Source of the DNA: Paraburkholderia haematera
GTDB lineage: Bacteria > Pseudomonadota > Gammaproteobacteria > Burkholderiales > Burkholderiaceae
Direction of reading: 5' to 3'
Length of the DNA stretch: 41,437 bases
NCBI RefSeq assembly: GCF_905220975.1
Contig: NZ_CAJNBK010000041.1
Location: 1 to 41,437, forward strand
Within the stretch, counting starts at the first letter, position 1, and each line of letters starts with the position of its first letter. Below are positions 7,829-15,094 of the stretch, in pieces. The translations under genes and the position numbers were made by a program. The notes below the pieces were generated by a model that was not told the origin of the DNA, searched no databases, and saw nothing but the letters and a program-made list of their open reading frames with translations.

Positions 7829-10117
7829 TTAGCCGGCCGGATGCGCCGCCGCAGCCGGATCGGCCCCCGTCTGCGCGAGGTCGCGCTGGATTGCTTGAAG
7901 GAGCGTTTCCAGCAACGCAATATCGAAAGGTTTCGACAGCACGCGCACATTCACATGTCGCGCACGGTCGAGTTCTTCCGCGTAGCCGGTGACCAGAATG
8001 ACCGGCAGCCGGGTGTCGAAAGCCTGCACGGCTTCGGCCAGGTCGATGCCGTTCATCGTGCCCGGCATGTGGATGTCCGACAGCACCAGATCGAACGGCA
8101 GCGGCTCGCCGGTGCGCGCTTGTCTCGCGTGGGCGTCGTCGAACAGGCGCAACGCGGTATCGGCGTTGAACACGCACGTGACCTGGTGACCCATCATCTG
8201 CAACAGGGCTTCCGTGCCGGCGGCGACTTCATCGTTGTCCTCGACCAGCAGGATGCGTAAGCCGTGCGGCGCGCCGCTTTCCTCGACGGTCGGCTCTGCC
8301 GGCAATTCGGCCTCAGGCGCGGCCGTGGCGCGCGGCAGGTAGAGTCGTACCGAGGTGCCCGCGCCGATTGCGCTGTCGATCGCGGCAAGTCCGCCGGAGC
8401 GCTCGCAGAAGGCGAAAACCTGCGGCAGCCCGAGGCCCGTGCCCATGCCTGTCGGTTTCGTCGTGAAAAGCGGTTCGAAGGCGCGTGCGAGCACGTCGGG
8501 CGGCATGCCGCCGCCGGTGTCCTCAAGCGACAGTTGCACGAAATCGCCCGTCAGCGGAAAACCGTCCTGGTGGCGGAAGTTGATATTGGCGGTTCGAACC
8601 GTGAAGCGGCCGCCGTTGGGCATGGCGTCGCGCGCATTGACGGCGACGTTGATCAGCGCCAGTTCGAGCTCGGCGACGTCGACCCGCATGGGCCAGATAT
8701 TGACGCCGATGTCCATCACCAGCGAAATCTTTGCGCCGAGCGACGCGCGCAGCAGTTCGCGGCATGCCGGCAGCCAGCGTTCGAGCGCCAGCGTCTCGTT
8801 GCGCAACGGCTGCTTGCGGGCGACGCCCAGCAATTGCCGGGTGAGCGATTGACCGCTCTTTAGCGCCCGCTCCATCGCCGACAACTCGCGATCGAGTCCT
8901 GGCGTGCCGCGCCGCCGGGCGATCTGTACGTTGGCCGAGACGATCATGAGCAGGTTGTTGAAATCGTGTGCCACGCTGCCGACCAGATTCCCAAGCGCCT
9001 CCATCTTGCGCGACTGGCGATACGCGGATTCGATCGAGCGGCGCATCGAGGCCTCGGCCTGCCAGCGCTCCCAGGCTTCCTCCTCGGCGCCAAGGCGGCG
9101 CAGCGACAGCCAGATCACGCACCACAGCACGATGGACGGCGTGAACATCGACAGGATCAGCACGCTCAGATGCCGGTACCACGCGGCCCAGATCGCCGAG
9201 GTGCGATAGGCGCACGACACGTACACCGGATAGGCGCCGACGCGCCGGAATGCGAGGATCACGTCGTCGCCGTCGAGGTCGGAATGCATCCGTACGACGC
9301 CGGCTCGCCGCCCTTGCGCCAGTGCCTCGGCCAGCGGCGAAGCCGGCGCCATCGCTGCCGGCTCGCGCAGGCGGCGCGGGAAATGCGCAAGGATCGCGCC
9401 GTCGGCGCGGAGCAGGCTCATGGTCATCGGCGTGCCGTCGCTGCCGCCGAGCAGCTCCCGATAGAACGCGTCGAAATAGCTGGGCCGCAGTGCGACCGAG
9501 ACGACCCCGGCAAACGAGCCGTCGGTGGCGAGGCGCTCCACGCCGGTGTTGAATACCTGCTCGCCCACAACATGTCCCGCCATGACCTTTGAGACATGGT
9601 CGAGGCTCTTGCCGCCACGAATGCCGACGAAATCGTCGCGATCGGCAATCGACAACACCGGCGCAGGATAGAAACGGCTGGTGGCAAGCAGATCGCCTTC
9701 ACGGCCGAAAATCGAGACGGCCGCCACCTGAGGGTAGCCGCCCCCCATGGTGCGCAGCTTCTCGTGAATCTCGGCTTCTTGGGCGCGAATGCCGTTGTCG
9801 TCCAGACCCTGCGTCAGATCGACGATGCGCGCGTCCAGCGTCTCGTTCATGTCGAACACTTTCAGCGCGTGTTCTTCCGCCACGCGCACGGTGCGCAGCG
9901 TCACGTCGGTCGCATCGGCCATGCGCCCGCGCAGATCGTTGAATGCCATCGCCGCGACGTACACGCACGGCAGCACGATGGCGGCGATCAGCAGCGCGAT
10001 CAACGTGATGCGCCGAACCTGGAAATTCTGTTCCGGCACGGCCGGGAACCGCGCCTCGTCCTGGCGGTTAGCGGAACGGCGGCTCGCTTCAGGTGGGTCG
10101 AACCGGTCTGGTGTCAT
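7829..10117 (-). CDS. Membrane hybrid sensor histidine kinase with C-terminal receiver
   Basis: A 762-residue inner-membrane sensor kinase. A first membrane helix (about 36-58) and a second (about 315-338) bracket a periplasmic domain of about 255 residues that resembles a double Cache sensor. The cytoplasmic part has a HisKA-type helix with phospho-acceptor His384 (GSVAHDFNNLL), an ATPase domain with N-box around 490-498 (NVAVNARDA), G-boxes DTGGGM (533-538) and GMGTGLGL (557-564), and a receiver domain (about 620-745) with phospho-acceptor Asp681 (LSDIHMPG) and Lys729. The HDFNN variant marks the HisKA subgroup seen in many hybrid kinases. It diverges from the receiver/CheC/diguanylate cyclase operon, which is the natural candidate for its partner. 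The signal is unknown; Cache domains usually bind small organic molecules. Confidence 0.9.
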   Translation of the reverse strand: MTPDRFDPPEASRRSANRQDEARFPAVPEQNFQVRRITLIALLIAAIVLPCVYVAAMAFNDLRGRMADATDVTLRTVRVAEEHALKVFDMNETLDARIVDLTQGLDDNGIRAQEAEIHEKLRTMGGGYPQVAAVSIFGREGDLLATSRFYPAPVLSIADRDDFVGIRGGKSLDHVSKVMAGHVVGEQVFNTGVERLATDGSFAGVVSVALRPSYFDAFYRELLGGSDGTPMTMSLLRADGAILAHFPRRLREPAAMAPASPLAEALAQGRRAGVVRMHSDLDGDDVILAFRRVGAYPVYVSCAYRTSAIWAAWYRHLSVLILSMFTPSIVLWCVIWLSLRRLGAEEEAWERWQAEASMRRSIESAYRQSRKMEALGNLVGSVAHDFNNLLMIVSANVQIARRRGTPGLDRELSAMERALKSGQSLTRQLLGVARKQPLRNETLALERWLPACRELLRASLGAKISLVMDIGVNIWPMRVDVAELELALINVAVNARDAMPNGGRFTVRTANINFRHQDGFPLTGDFVQLSLEDTGGGMPPDVLARAFEPLFTTKPTGMGTGLGLPQVFAFCERSGGLAAIDSAIGAGTSVRLYLPRATAAPEAELPAEPTVEESGAPHGLRILLVEDNDEVAAGTEALLQMMGHQVTCVFNADTALRLFDDAHARQARTGEPLPFDLVLSDIHMPGTMNGIDLAEAVQAFDTRLPVILVTGYAEELDRARHVNVRVLSKPFDIALLETLLQAIQRDLAQTGADPAAAAHPAG

Positions 10118-10796
10118 GGTCGATAACGCTAAGGTCGTTCGGGACGAAAGGGCCAGGCGTCGGCCTCATACGAAAAGCATAGACATGCAGCGGCGGCACT
10201 GGTTACTGTGACAAATGGTCGGCCCGTGATTTGTCTACTGTTTAAATCAGTGACGAATCGAGAAGCGCAAACGTACACAAAAGTATAAATGTAAAAGAAA
10301 GCCTTCCAAATCTACCAAATTATTTTCAAATACGGTACTTGGCGGGAAAATCTCTTTAATCAAAGCGAAATTGGCGAGTTGCCTTTCCGCCGTTTTACTT
10401 CGAAAATCAACGCCATCACAAAAAATGTATCCGCCATGTTCGGATGCATCTGCCGCGAGGGCCGCCAGACAACGCGCACAACGCGTGACCGAAGGCGCTC
10501 GCGGAAACTGGCGCGCGGCAAGGGGACCAGCCCGATCCGTGAAGCCGCGCGGATTCATCTACGGGGTAGGCTTCGAACATGCCGGTCATAGCCGTCGTCC
10601 ACCGTGCTCGCACGCATCCATGCGCGCCCACGGCTTCCGTCAAAAGCGCCTCGCTGCGCGCTCCTCCCGCTCGTTTGCAAGCTGCATTCTCGCAAGCTTC
10701 CGCCCGCTTTGCCCCTGGTCGACAGACCGCGCGCTAAAGAAACCGACTCTACCCGCCGTTAACGCGCAAGAGCTAAATCCGCTTACCGACCCGCCC
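10118..10796. other. Divergent intergenic region between the kinase and the receiver operon
   Basis: About 680 bp. Open frames exist but lack domain-like content. An AT-rich block at about 10230-10440 (runs such as AAAAGTATAAATGTAAAAGAA) contrasts with the GC-rich flanks and could contain the kinase promoter or be acquired DNA. The right end holds a candidate sigma-28-like promoter (10735-10762). Confidence 0.5.
10735..10762 (+). promoter_or_regulatory. Candidate sigma-28 (FliA)-like promoter for the receiver operon
   Basis: TAAAGAAA starting at 10735 and GCCGTTAA (10755-10762) resemble the flagellar/chemotaxis sigma factor consensus TAAAG...GCCGATAA. The spacing between TAAA and GCCG is 16 instead of 15. 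The element ends 34 bp before the receiver start codon, a sensible distance. The one-base spacing error keeps the confidence modest. Confidence 0.35.
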
Positions 10797-11165
10797 ATGT
10801 CTTTGCCTATTGTGATCGCCGACGATTCGTTGCTTGCCCGCAAGGTGCTCACCAAGGCATTGCCGCCGGACTGGGATGTCGACGTGTCCTACGCGGCAAA
10901 CGGGCGCGAAGCGCTCGGCCTGTATCGCGAAGGCAAAGCGTCGGTGATGTTCCTCGACCTGACGATGCCGGACATGACCGGCTATCAGGTGCTGGAAGCA
11001 TTGCAGCATGAGGACCTGAACACCTTCGTCATCGTCGTCTCCGCCGATGTTCAGCCGATGGCCCGATCGCGCGTGCGCGCGCTCGGCGCTGCCGCATTCA
11101 TCGCCAAGCCCGTGACACCCGAGGCGGTACTGCCCATCCTCAAGGAGTACGGGTTGTATGTCTGA
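10797..11165 (+). CDS. CheY-like single-domain response regulator
   Basis: A 122-residue stand-alone receiver domain. Key residues are all present: acidic pair Asp9/Asp10, phospho-acceptor Asp54 (MFLDLTMPDMTGYQ), Ser82 (VIVVSADV) and Lys104 (AAFIAKPV). It has no output domain, so it must act by binding a partner, as CheY does. The ATG at 10797 starts the family-typical hydrophobic strand SLPIVIADDS; a longer frame upstream is not receiver-like. The last 8 bases overlap the start of the CheC-like gene, so the two are translationally coupled. Likely partners are the divergent hybrid kinase as phosphate source, CheC as phosphatase, and the downstream diguanylate cyclase. Confidence 0.92.
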   Translation: MSLPIVIADDSLLARKVLTKALPPDWDVDVSYAANGREALGLYREGKASVMFLDLTMPDMTGYQVLEALQHEDLNTFVIVVSADVQPMARSRVRALGAAAFIAKPVTPEAVLPILKEYGLYV

Positions 11166-11781
11166 GCCAGTTCTCACCGAAGATCAGCGCGACGCGCTGC
11201 AGGAGGTCGCCAATCTGGCGATGGGCCAGGCCGCGACGCGTCTCGCGCATCTGCTCGATGCGTTCATCGAATTGTCGGTGCCGCGTGTGAAGGTGGTGGC
11301 GGTGAGCGACGCGGCAGAGGCGCTGCGCGAGATGACCGGGATCGAGGACACGGTGAGCGCGGTGCGCCAGGGCTTTCGCTCCGACATCAAGGGCGAAGCA
11401 TTGGTGATCTGTCGCAGCGACAGCATCGACCAGTTGTGTTCGCTCGTGAGCGATCCGTACTCGCGCTCGAGCTACGAGGCGGTGAGCCAGAAGGAACTCG
11501 TGTTCGACGTCGCGAACGTGCTGACGGGCGCGTGCGTCTCGTGCATTCTCGACCAGCTTGGCCGCACGCCGGTCTTCTCCGCGCCGGGCCTGCTCGGCGA
11601 AGCGATGACACTCGACGAGGTGTTCCAGCCAGGCGTGCTGCAATGGGAAGTCGCGCTGCTGGTCGAAGTGAATTTCGCGCTCGAGGACCAGAGCTTCCGC
11701 GCGCACCTCGTGATGCTGATGGCCGAAGAGTCGATTCGCCATATGAACGAGGCGCTCGACGAGCTGTTGTCCAGTCTATGA
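11158..11781 (+). CDS. cheC: CheC-like phosphatase of a CheY-type receiver
   Basis: A 207-residue protein with two copies of the CheC active-site pattern D/S-x3-E-x2-N-x22-P. The first is exact (Asp12, Glu16, Asn19, Pro42). The second (KELVFDVANVLTGACVSC ... FSAP) keeps the Asn and the x22 Pro spacing but has Asp where Glu is usual. CheC proteins remove phosphate from CheY. In proteobacteria CheZ normally does this job, and CheC is better known in Bacillus and Thermotoga, so its presence in a dedicated receiver operon is notable. The start overlaps the receiver stop by 8 bases, and its stop overlaps the next start as ATGA. Whether both sites are active cannot be told from sequence. Confidence 0.82.
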   Translation: MSEPVLTEDQRDALQEVANLAMGQAATRLAHLLDAFIELSVPRVKVVAVSDAAEALREMTGIEDTVSAVRQGFRSDIKGEALVICRSDSIDQLCSLVSDPYSRSSYEAVSQKELVFDVANVLTGACVSCILDQLGRTPVFSAPGLLGEAMTLDEVFQPGVLQWEVALLVEVNFALEDQSFRAHLVMLMAEESIRHMNEALDELLSSL

Positions 11782-12716
11782 ATGTGCCCGTGGACTCGTT
11801 GAGCGATCTGGTTGTCGAACGCGTCGGTTTCGGCATCTTCGTGCTCGATCGCGAGATGAACGTGCTCATGTGGAATCGCTTCATGCAGGATCACAGCGGT
11901 TTCTCGCCGGAACAGATGGTCGGCAAATCGCTATTCACGCATTTTCCGGAGTTGCCGCGCGTGTGGCTGTCGCGCAAGATCGAAAGCGTGTTTCAGCTCG
12001 GCAGTTTCGCGTTCAGTTCATGGGAGCAGCGCCCGTATCTCTTCAAGTTCGACCATGACCGGCCGATTACCGGCGGCGTCGATTTCATGCAGCAGGACTG
12101 CACGTTCATGCCGCTCATGCGCGATCGCGAAGTGGTGGCCGTGTGCGTGACCATCTCCGATGTCACGCATGTCAGCATCGTGCAGCGCGAGCGTGAAGAG
12201 GCGGTCGCCAAGCTGCAGGAATACGCGGACCGTGACGGTTTGACGGGCATCGCCAACCGGCGTTACTTCGAAGCGCGCCTGCGTGATGAATACACGCGCT
12301 GGCAGCGCTACGGCGGCGAGATGTCCGTGCTGCTGTTCGATCTCGACCACTTCAAGAAAATCAACGACCAGTTCGGCCACGGCGTCGGCGATACCGTGTT
12401 GCGCGTGATGGCGCAGCGGGTCGCCGAGGTGGTACGGGCGCAGGATACCTTCGGGCGTTTCGGTGGCGAGGAGTTTGCCTTGCTGTTGCCGTGCACGCCG
12501 CTCGACGACGCCATGCGGGTCGCGGAAAAGATCCGCTGCACGATCGCCGACACGCCGGTCGAAGTGCAGGGCACGAGCGTGCCGGTGACAGCCAGCGTCG
12601 GCGGCGCGGCGGCGCGCGCGGGCGTGCCGGCGTACGACGTGCTTATCAACGAAGCCGACGCGGCGCTGTATAGCGCAAAGCGGCAAGGGCGCAACCGCTC
12701 GGTGGCTTTCTCCTGA
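11778..12716 (+). CDS. PAS-GGDEF diguanylate cyclase
   Basis: A 312-residue cytoplasmic protein. Residues 7-130 form a PAS-type sensor (VERVGFGIFVLDREMNVLMWNRFM), followed by a short helix and a GGDEF domain (about 148-312) that would make cyclic di-GMP from two GTP. The catalytic motif is GGEEF (229-233), an active variant in the family. An inhibitory-site RxxD (Arg220-Asp223) sits exactly five residues before it, so product feedback is likely. The substrate loop DLDHFKKINDQFGHGVGD is intact. The ATG overlaps the CheC stop (ATGA), showing tight coupling. As the only output-type protein of the operon, it is the probable target of the receiver/CheC pair. Confidence 0.93.
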   Translation: MNVPVDSLSDLVVERVGFGIFVLDREMNVLMWNRFMQDHSGFSPEQMVGKSLFTHFPELPRVWLSRKIESVFQLGSFAFSSWEQRPYLFKFDHDRPITGGVDFMQQDCTFMPLMRDREVVAVCVTISDVTHVSIVQREREEAVAKLQEYADRDGLTGIANRRYFEARLRDEYTRWQRYGGEMSVLLFDLDHFKKINDQFGHGVGDTVLRVMAQRVAEVVRAQDTFGRFGGEEFALLLPCTPLDDAMRVAEKIRCTIADTPVEVQGTSVPVTASVGGAAARAGVPAYDVLINEADAALYSAKRQGRNRSVAFS

Positions 12717-12817
12717 GCCTGGCTCGTCAAGCCGGCGGACAGAGCACGTGGTCACGCTTCCCAGATCTTCCTTCCGGCCCCTTATTCGCCCTCGAAACTG
12801 CGGCATCTCACAAAGGT

Positions 12818-12826
12818 TGTTATACT
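12818..12826 (+). promoter_or_regulatory. Extended -10 promoter element for the hpnD operon
   Basis: TGTTATACT fits the extended -10 form TGn-TATAAT with one change. It lies 137 bp before the likely hpnD start and after the stop of the cyclase gene. No good -35 hexamer is seen, which extended -10 promoters can lack. Confidence 0.5.
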
Positions 12827-12963
12827 TTTCGCCGTTTCCGGCATCCCTGCCGGGTGTTTCGTGCGTGTCCGCGCGCGCGGGCCGCGTGCCCTGCGCTTGT
12901 CTCGCGGGTAGGCATTAAACCTTCTTGAACGCCTTTCAGCGGGCGCCTCCAGCGGAGATCGTC

Positions 12964-13812
12964 TTGGCTGTTTCCAATCTTGTCGTGGACGATACAGAAA
13001 TCGACGCTGCTGCCGCCACGTCCGGCAGCTCGTTTTATCTCGCGATGCGGATCCTGCCGGCCGCGCAGCGCGATGCGATGTATCAGGTCTACGCCTTCTG
13101 CCGTGCTGTCGACGATATCGCCGACAGCGACATGCCGCGCGCCGAACGCGCCGCCGCGCTCGAGCGCTGGCGCGCCGACATCGACGCGTGCTATGCCGGC
13201 GCACCGCGCGCTTCCTTGCGCGCGCTGACGCGGCACATTCATACGTTTCATCTGCAACGCGAAGATTTTCACGCGATGATCGACGGCATGGCGATGGACG
13301 CCGCCGCCGACATCTGCGCACCCGACGAAGCCACGCTCGACCTGTACTGCGACCGGGTCGCGAGTGCGGCGGGCCGTCTATCGGTGAGGATATTCGGGAT
13401 GCAGGAAGCGCCGGGCCGTTTGCTCGCGCACCATCTGGGCCGCGCGCTGCAACTGACCAACATCCTGCGCGATATCGACGAAGACGCCGGTATCAACCGC
13501 TGCTATCTGCCGTACGAATTGCTGGCGCGAGAAGGCATCGCGGTGACGGACCCGGCGCAGATCGCCGACGATCCGTCGCTGCCGCGCATCTGCGCCACGC
13601 TTGCCGAGCGGGCCAAGGAACACTTCGCCGCCTCCGACGCGATCATGAACCGCGAGCCGCGTAACCACGTGCGCGCACCGCGCATCATGTCGGGCGTGTA
13701 TCGCGTGCTGCTCGACCGAACGCTTGAGCGCGGCTTCGACATTCCGCGTACGAAGGTCAGCAAGCCGAAACTGCGCATGCTGTGGATCGTCGCGCGGTAC
13801 GCGCTCTTCTGA
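12964..13812 (+). CDS. hpnD: HpnD, presqualene diphosphate synthase
   Basis: A 282-residue squalene/phytoene synthase-family enzyme that joins two farnesyl diphosphates into presqualene diphosphate in hopanoid synthesis. Both Asp-rich, Mg-binding motifs are visible: DDIAD (residues 50-54) and DIDED (170-174, in NILRDIDEDAG). The YAFCRAVDD and LGRALQLTNILRDIDEDAGINRCYLP segments are family hallmarks. The start is probably the TTG at 12964, with a GGAG ribosome site seven bases before it; a second TTG at 12925 would add 13 residues that look non-conserved. It is the first gene of hpnD-hpnE-shc-hpnG; the hpnE start lies 4 bases after its stop. The usual neighbour HpnC is not present. Confidence 0.92.
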   Translation: MAVSNLVVDDTEIDAAAATSGSSFYLAMRILPAAQRDAMYQVYAFCRAVDDIADSDMPRAERAAALERWRADIDACYAGAPRASLRALTRHIHTFHLQREDFHAMIDGMAMDAAADICAPDEATLDLYCDRVASAAGRLSVRIFGMQEAPGRLLAHHLGRALQLTNILRDIDEDAGINRCYLPYELLAREGIAVTDPAQIADDPSLPRICATLAERAKEHFAASDAIMNREPRNHVRAPRIMSGVYRVLLDRTLERGFDIPRTKVSKPKLRMLWIVARYALF

Positions 13813-13816
13813 GCTG

Positions 13817-15094
13817 ATGCCGAAGCTCATTCATGTGATCGGCGCCGGCCTCGCCGGCCTGGCCGCAGCGGTGCAATTGCAGCGCCGCGGCGCACAAGTC
13901 GTGTTGCATGAAGCGGGGCCCCAGGCGGGTGGCCGTTGCCGTTCGTATTACGACCCGAAGCTGGGCGCTACCATCGACAGCGGCAATCACATGGTGCTGT
14001 CGGGCAATTTCGCCACGCTCAACTATTTGCGCGCGATCGGTGCCGCCGACGAACTGGCCGGCCCGGCCCAGCCCGACTATCCGTTCGTGGATCTGGCGAC
14101 GCGCGCGCGCTGGACCGTGCGCATGTCGCCGGGCCGTCTGCCGTGGTGGGTCTTCGACCCGAACGCGCGTGTGCCGAACACCGGGCCGGGCGACTATCTG
14201 GCGCTTGTGCCGCTGCTGTTCGCCAAGCCCGGGCGCAGTGTTGCGCAGACCATGCGCTGCAATGGCCCGCTGTGGGACCGCCTGCTGCGGCCGCTGTTTC
14301 TCGCCATGCTCAATGTCGAGCCGCGTGAAGCGTCGGCGGAGCTGACGTCCGCAATGGTCAGGGAGACGCTGGTTGCCGGTGGTCTGGCGTGCCGGCCGCT
14401 GGTGGCGCGCAACGGTCTGGGCAGCGCCTTTGTCGACCCGGCGCTGCGCCTCTTGCAGCATGGCGGCGCGGCCATCCGGCTCGGGTCGCGTCTGAAAGAC
14501 ATCGTGTTTGCCGAGACCGGCCCCGGCCCCAGCCGCGTGTCGGCACTGAATTTTGCGGACGAAAGCATCGCGATCGGGGCCAACCAGGCCGTGGTGCTCG
14601 CGGTGCCGCCGGACGTGGCACAGACGCTCGTGCCCGGCTTGCGCTCGCCGAGTCGCTTTGCGGCGACGCTCAATGTGCATTTCGGCGTTGAGCCGCCGTT
14701 CGGCATGGCGCCGATCACAGGGTTGCTGAATGCGACGGCCGATTGGCTGTTCGCCTTCGAGGGCCGCGTGTCGGTGACGGTCAACGCCGCGGAGCGCCTG
14801 CTCGACACGCCGCATGAAGCGCTCGCGAAAACCATCTGGGCCGAAGTGGCTCAGGCTGCCAACTTGCCAGCCGAGCCGATCCCGGCCTGGCAGGTGGTCA
14901 TGCAAAAGCGCGCGACATTTGCCGCTTTGCCGGACCAGGAAACGCTGCGCCCCGGCACGCGCACTCGCTGGAACAACTTGATGCTCGCGGGCGACTGGAC
15001 AGCCACTGGCCTGCCCGCGACGATTGAAGGCGCAATCCGCTCCGGCCAGAAGGCCGCGGACACGCTGCTGAATCAACCGATGGAACGCCGATGA
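13817..15094 (+). CDS. hpnE: HpnE, FAD-dependent hydroxysqualene dehydroxylase
   Basis: A 425-residue flavin amine-oxidase-type protein. The N-terminal dinucleotide fold GxGxxG lies at residues 9-14 (VIGAGLAGLAAAVQL), followed by an acidic residue and the GG-R-R-S segment (AGGRCRSYYDPKLGATIDSGNHMVLSGN, spanning residues about 37-64). The C-terminal FAD motif is AGDWTATGLPATIEGAIRSG. In the known route HpnE reduces hydroxysqualene to squalene. The ATG at 13817 follows the hpnD stop by 4 bases, and the gene ends ATGA, overlapping the shc start, so translation is coupled along the operon. Confidence 0.92.
   Translation: MPKLIHVIGAGLAGLAAAVQLQRRGAQVVLHEAGPQAGGRCRSYYDPKLGATIDSGNHMVLSGNFATLNYLRAIGAADELAGPAQPDYPFVDLATRARWTVRMSPGRLPWWVFDPNARVPNTGPGDYLALVPLLFAKPGRSVAQTMRCNGPLWDRLLRPLFLAMLNVEPREASAELTSAMVRETLVAGGLACRPLVARNGLGSAFVDPALRLLQHGGAAIRLGSRLKDIVFAETGPGPSRVSALNFADESIAIGANQAVVLAVPPDVAQTLVPGLRSPSRFAATLNVHFGVEPPFGMAPITGLLNATADWLFAFEGRVSVTVNAAERLLDTPHEALAKTIWAEVAQAANLPAEPIPAWQVVMQKRATFAALPDQETLRPGTRTRWNNLMLAGDWTATGLPATIEGAIRSGQKAADTLLNQPMERR

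Noticed and set aside
10371..11165. A 264-residue version of the receiver protein with a long N-terminus
   Set aside because: The first 142 residues are Arg/Ser/Pro-rich with no domain character; the receiver fold begins at the ATG at 10797.
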